A stretch of 5,966 nt of DNA. It comes from Glaciimonas sp. (GTDB lineage: Bacteria; Pseudomonadota; Gammaproteobacteria; Burkholderiales; Burkholderiaceae). The translations under genes and the position numbers were made by a program. Of this stretch, positions 5,543 through 5,966 are shown piece after piece; the first letter of the stretch is position 1, and each line of letters begins with the position of its first letter. The notes beneath the pieces are model-generated. The model ran no database searches, was not told the DNA's origin, and saw nothing but the letters and a program-made list of their open reading frames with translations. The stretch is taken from assembly GCA_014377145.1 (NCBI GenBank), contig JACMQE010000281.1, positions 1-5,966 on the forward strand, in the 5' to 3' direction.

Positions 5543-5966
5543 ATGAATTCATCTTCCGATTACCCGTCATCTGCTACTAAAGTAGCATTGGTCACTGACG
5601 CTGCCAGTACCCTCGGTCGCTTCATTTCACGCGCGCTGGCAGGGCAAGGGTGGGATCTCGCTTTGCAATATCAGCCTGACGATAACGCAGCAGCAACGCT
5701 GGCACTGGTCAAAGAATGTGAGGCAATGGGCCGCCGTGCCTTTGTCTTCTCTGCTAATCTGGACGACGAAATTGCCGTCAAGCAGCTTGTGCCAAGCATA
5801 ATCTCGGCCTTAGGCAGCCTATCGTGCATATTGAACAATGCCTCCATAGCGGCGCACGACCGCGCCACAGATTTTTCCGTGGTGCAACTTGAGCGACACA
5901 TGCGCAGAAACTTGTCAGCGCCGCTTTTACTTTCACAAGCCTTGCACACAGCAACTCCTGAAGGTA
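5543..5966 (+). CDS. SDR-family oxidoreductase, FolM/pteridine-reductase-like, 3' end outside window
   Basis: The frame is open from ATG 5543-5545 to the window end (141 codons). It shows the N-terminal half of a short-chain dehydrogenase/reductase: first beta strand KVALVTDAASTLGR (13-26), an LSCILNNAS strand (93-101) and the conserved helix Asn (N123, HMRRNLSAPLLLSQAL). NNAS instead of NNAG, and SxPLLLSQALH, point to the pteridine reductase/FolM-like group, which reduces pterins with NADPH. In Burkholderiales such genes often sit next to a MidA-type methyltransferase and folB. The catalytic Tyr-x3-Lys is beyond the window. Two oddities: the first Gly of the TGxxxGxG cofactor loop is Asp (codon GAC, 5597-5599), and the residues after NNAS are IAAHD instead of the usual LFEYD-like stretch. 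No strong ribosome site is visible. The gene may be diverged or beginning to decay; the substrate is inferred. Confidence 0.87.
   Translation, partial: MNSSSDYPSSATKVALVTDAASTLGRFISRALAGQGWDLALQYQPDDNAAATLALVKECEAMGRRAFVFSANLDDEIAVKQLVPSIISALGSLSCILNNASIAAHDRATDFSVVQLERHMRRNLSAPLLLSQALHTATPEG

Noticed and set aside
5671..5949. Minus-strand ORF of 92 codons
   Set aside because: It is antisense to the SDR reading frame, which has recognisable motifs.

Overview
The window looks like a chromosomal stretch from a betaproteobacterium of the order Burkholderiales, most likely Oxalobacteraceae-like. The evidence is the gene order tRNA-Tyr, tRNA-Gly, tRNA-Thr, tuf, tRNA-Trp, the EF-Tu sequence, and a MidA-type methyltransferase divergent from a FolM/pteridine-reductase-like SDR gene. 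The genus cannot be fixed from this sequence. No mobile element, integrase, CRISPR array or replication origin was seen.

Layout. (1) Positions 1-1932 hold the minus-strand tRNA-tufB operon. A near-consensus sigma70 promoter (1904-1932) drives tRNA-Tyr(GUA), tRNA-Gly(UCC), tRNA-Thr(GGU), an intact tuf gene and the first 50 nt of a tRNA at the normal tRNA-Trp position. As written, that last tRNA has anticodon CCC instead of CCA. (2) Positions 2079-3101 hold a minus-strand remnant of a class-I glutamine-amidotransferase-like hydrolase (peptidase C26, PuuD-like). Its three frames can be joined by hand, and it carries three in-frame stops and three frame changes. (3) Positions 3102-3937 hold no gene I can identify, only a hydrophobic open frame without a convincing start. 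(4) Positions 3938-4132 hold a small DUF2905 membrane-protein gene interrupted by TGA where the family has Trp. (5) Positions 4184-5362 hold an intact MidA/NDUFAF7-type methyltransferase gene on the minus strand. (6) Positions 5363-5542 are a divergent intergenic region with nested inverted repeats. (7) From 5543 to the window end runs the N-terminal part of a plus-strand SDR oxidoreductase whose first cofactor-loop glycine is Asp.

How it fits together. The tRNA-tuf unit supplies translation elongation. The methyltransferase and the SDR (probably pterin/folate related) are divergently transcribed neighbours. The accessory interval between them is decaying: the lesions lie in the C26 and DUF2905 genes, while tuf and the methyltransferase stay fully open. 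That contrast argues for genuine gene decay over uniformly poor sequence. The altered tRNA-Trp anticodon and the altered SDR glycine are the two points where something unusual touches genes normally conserved.
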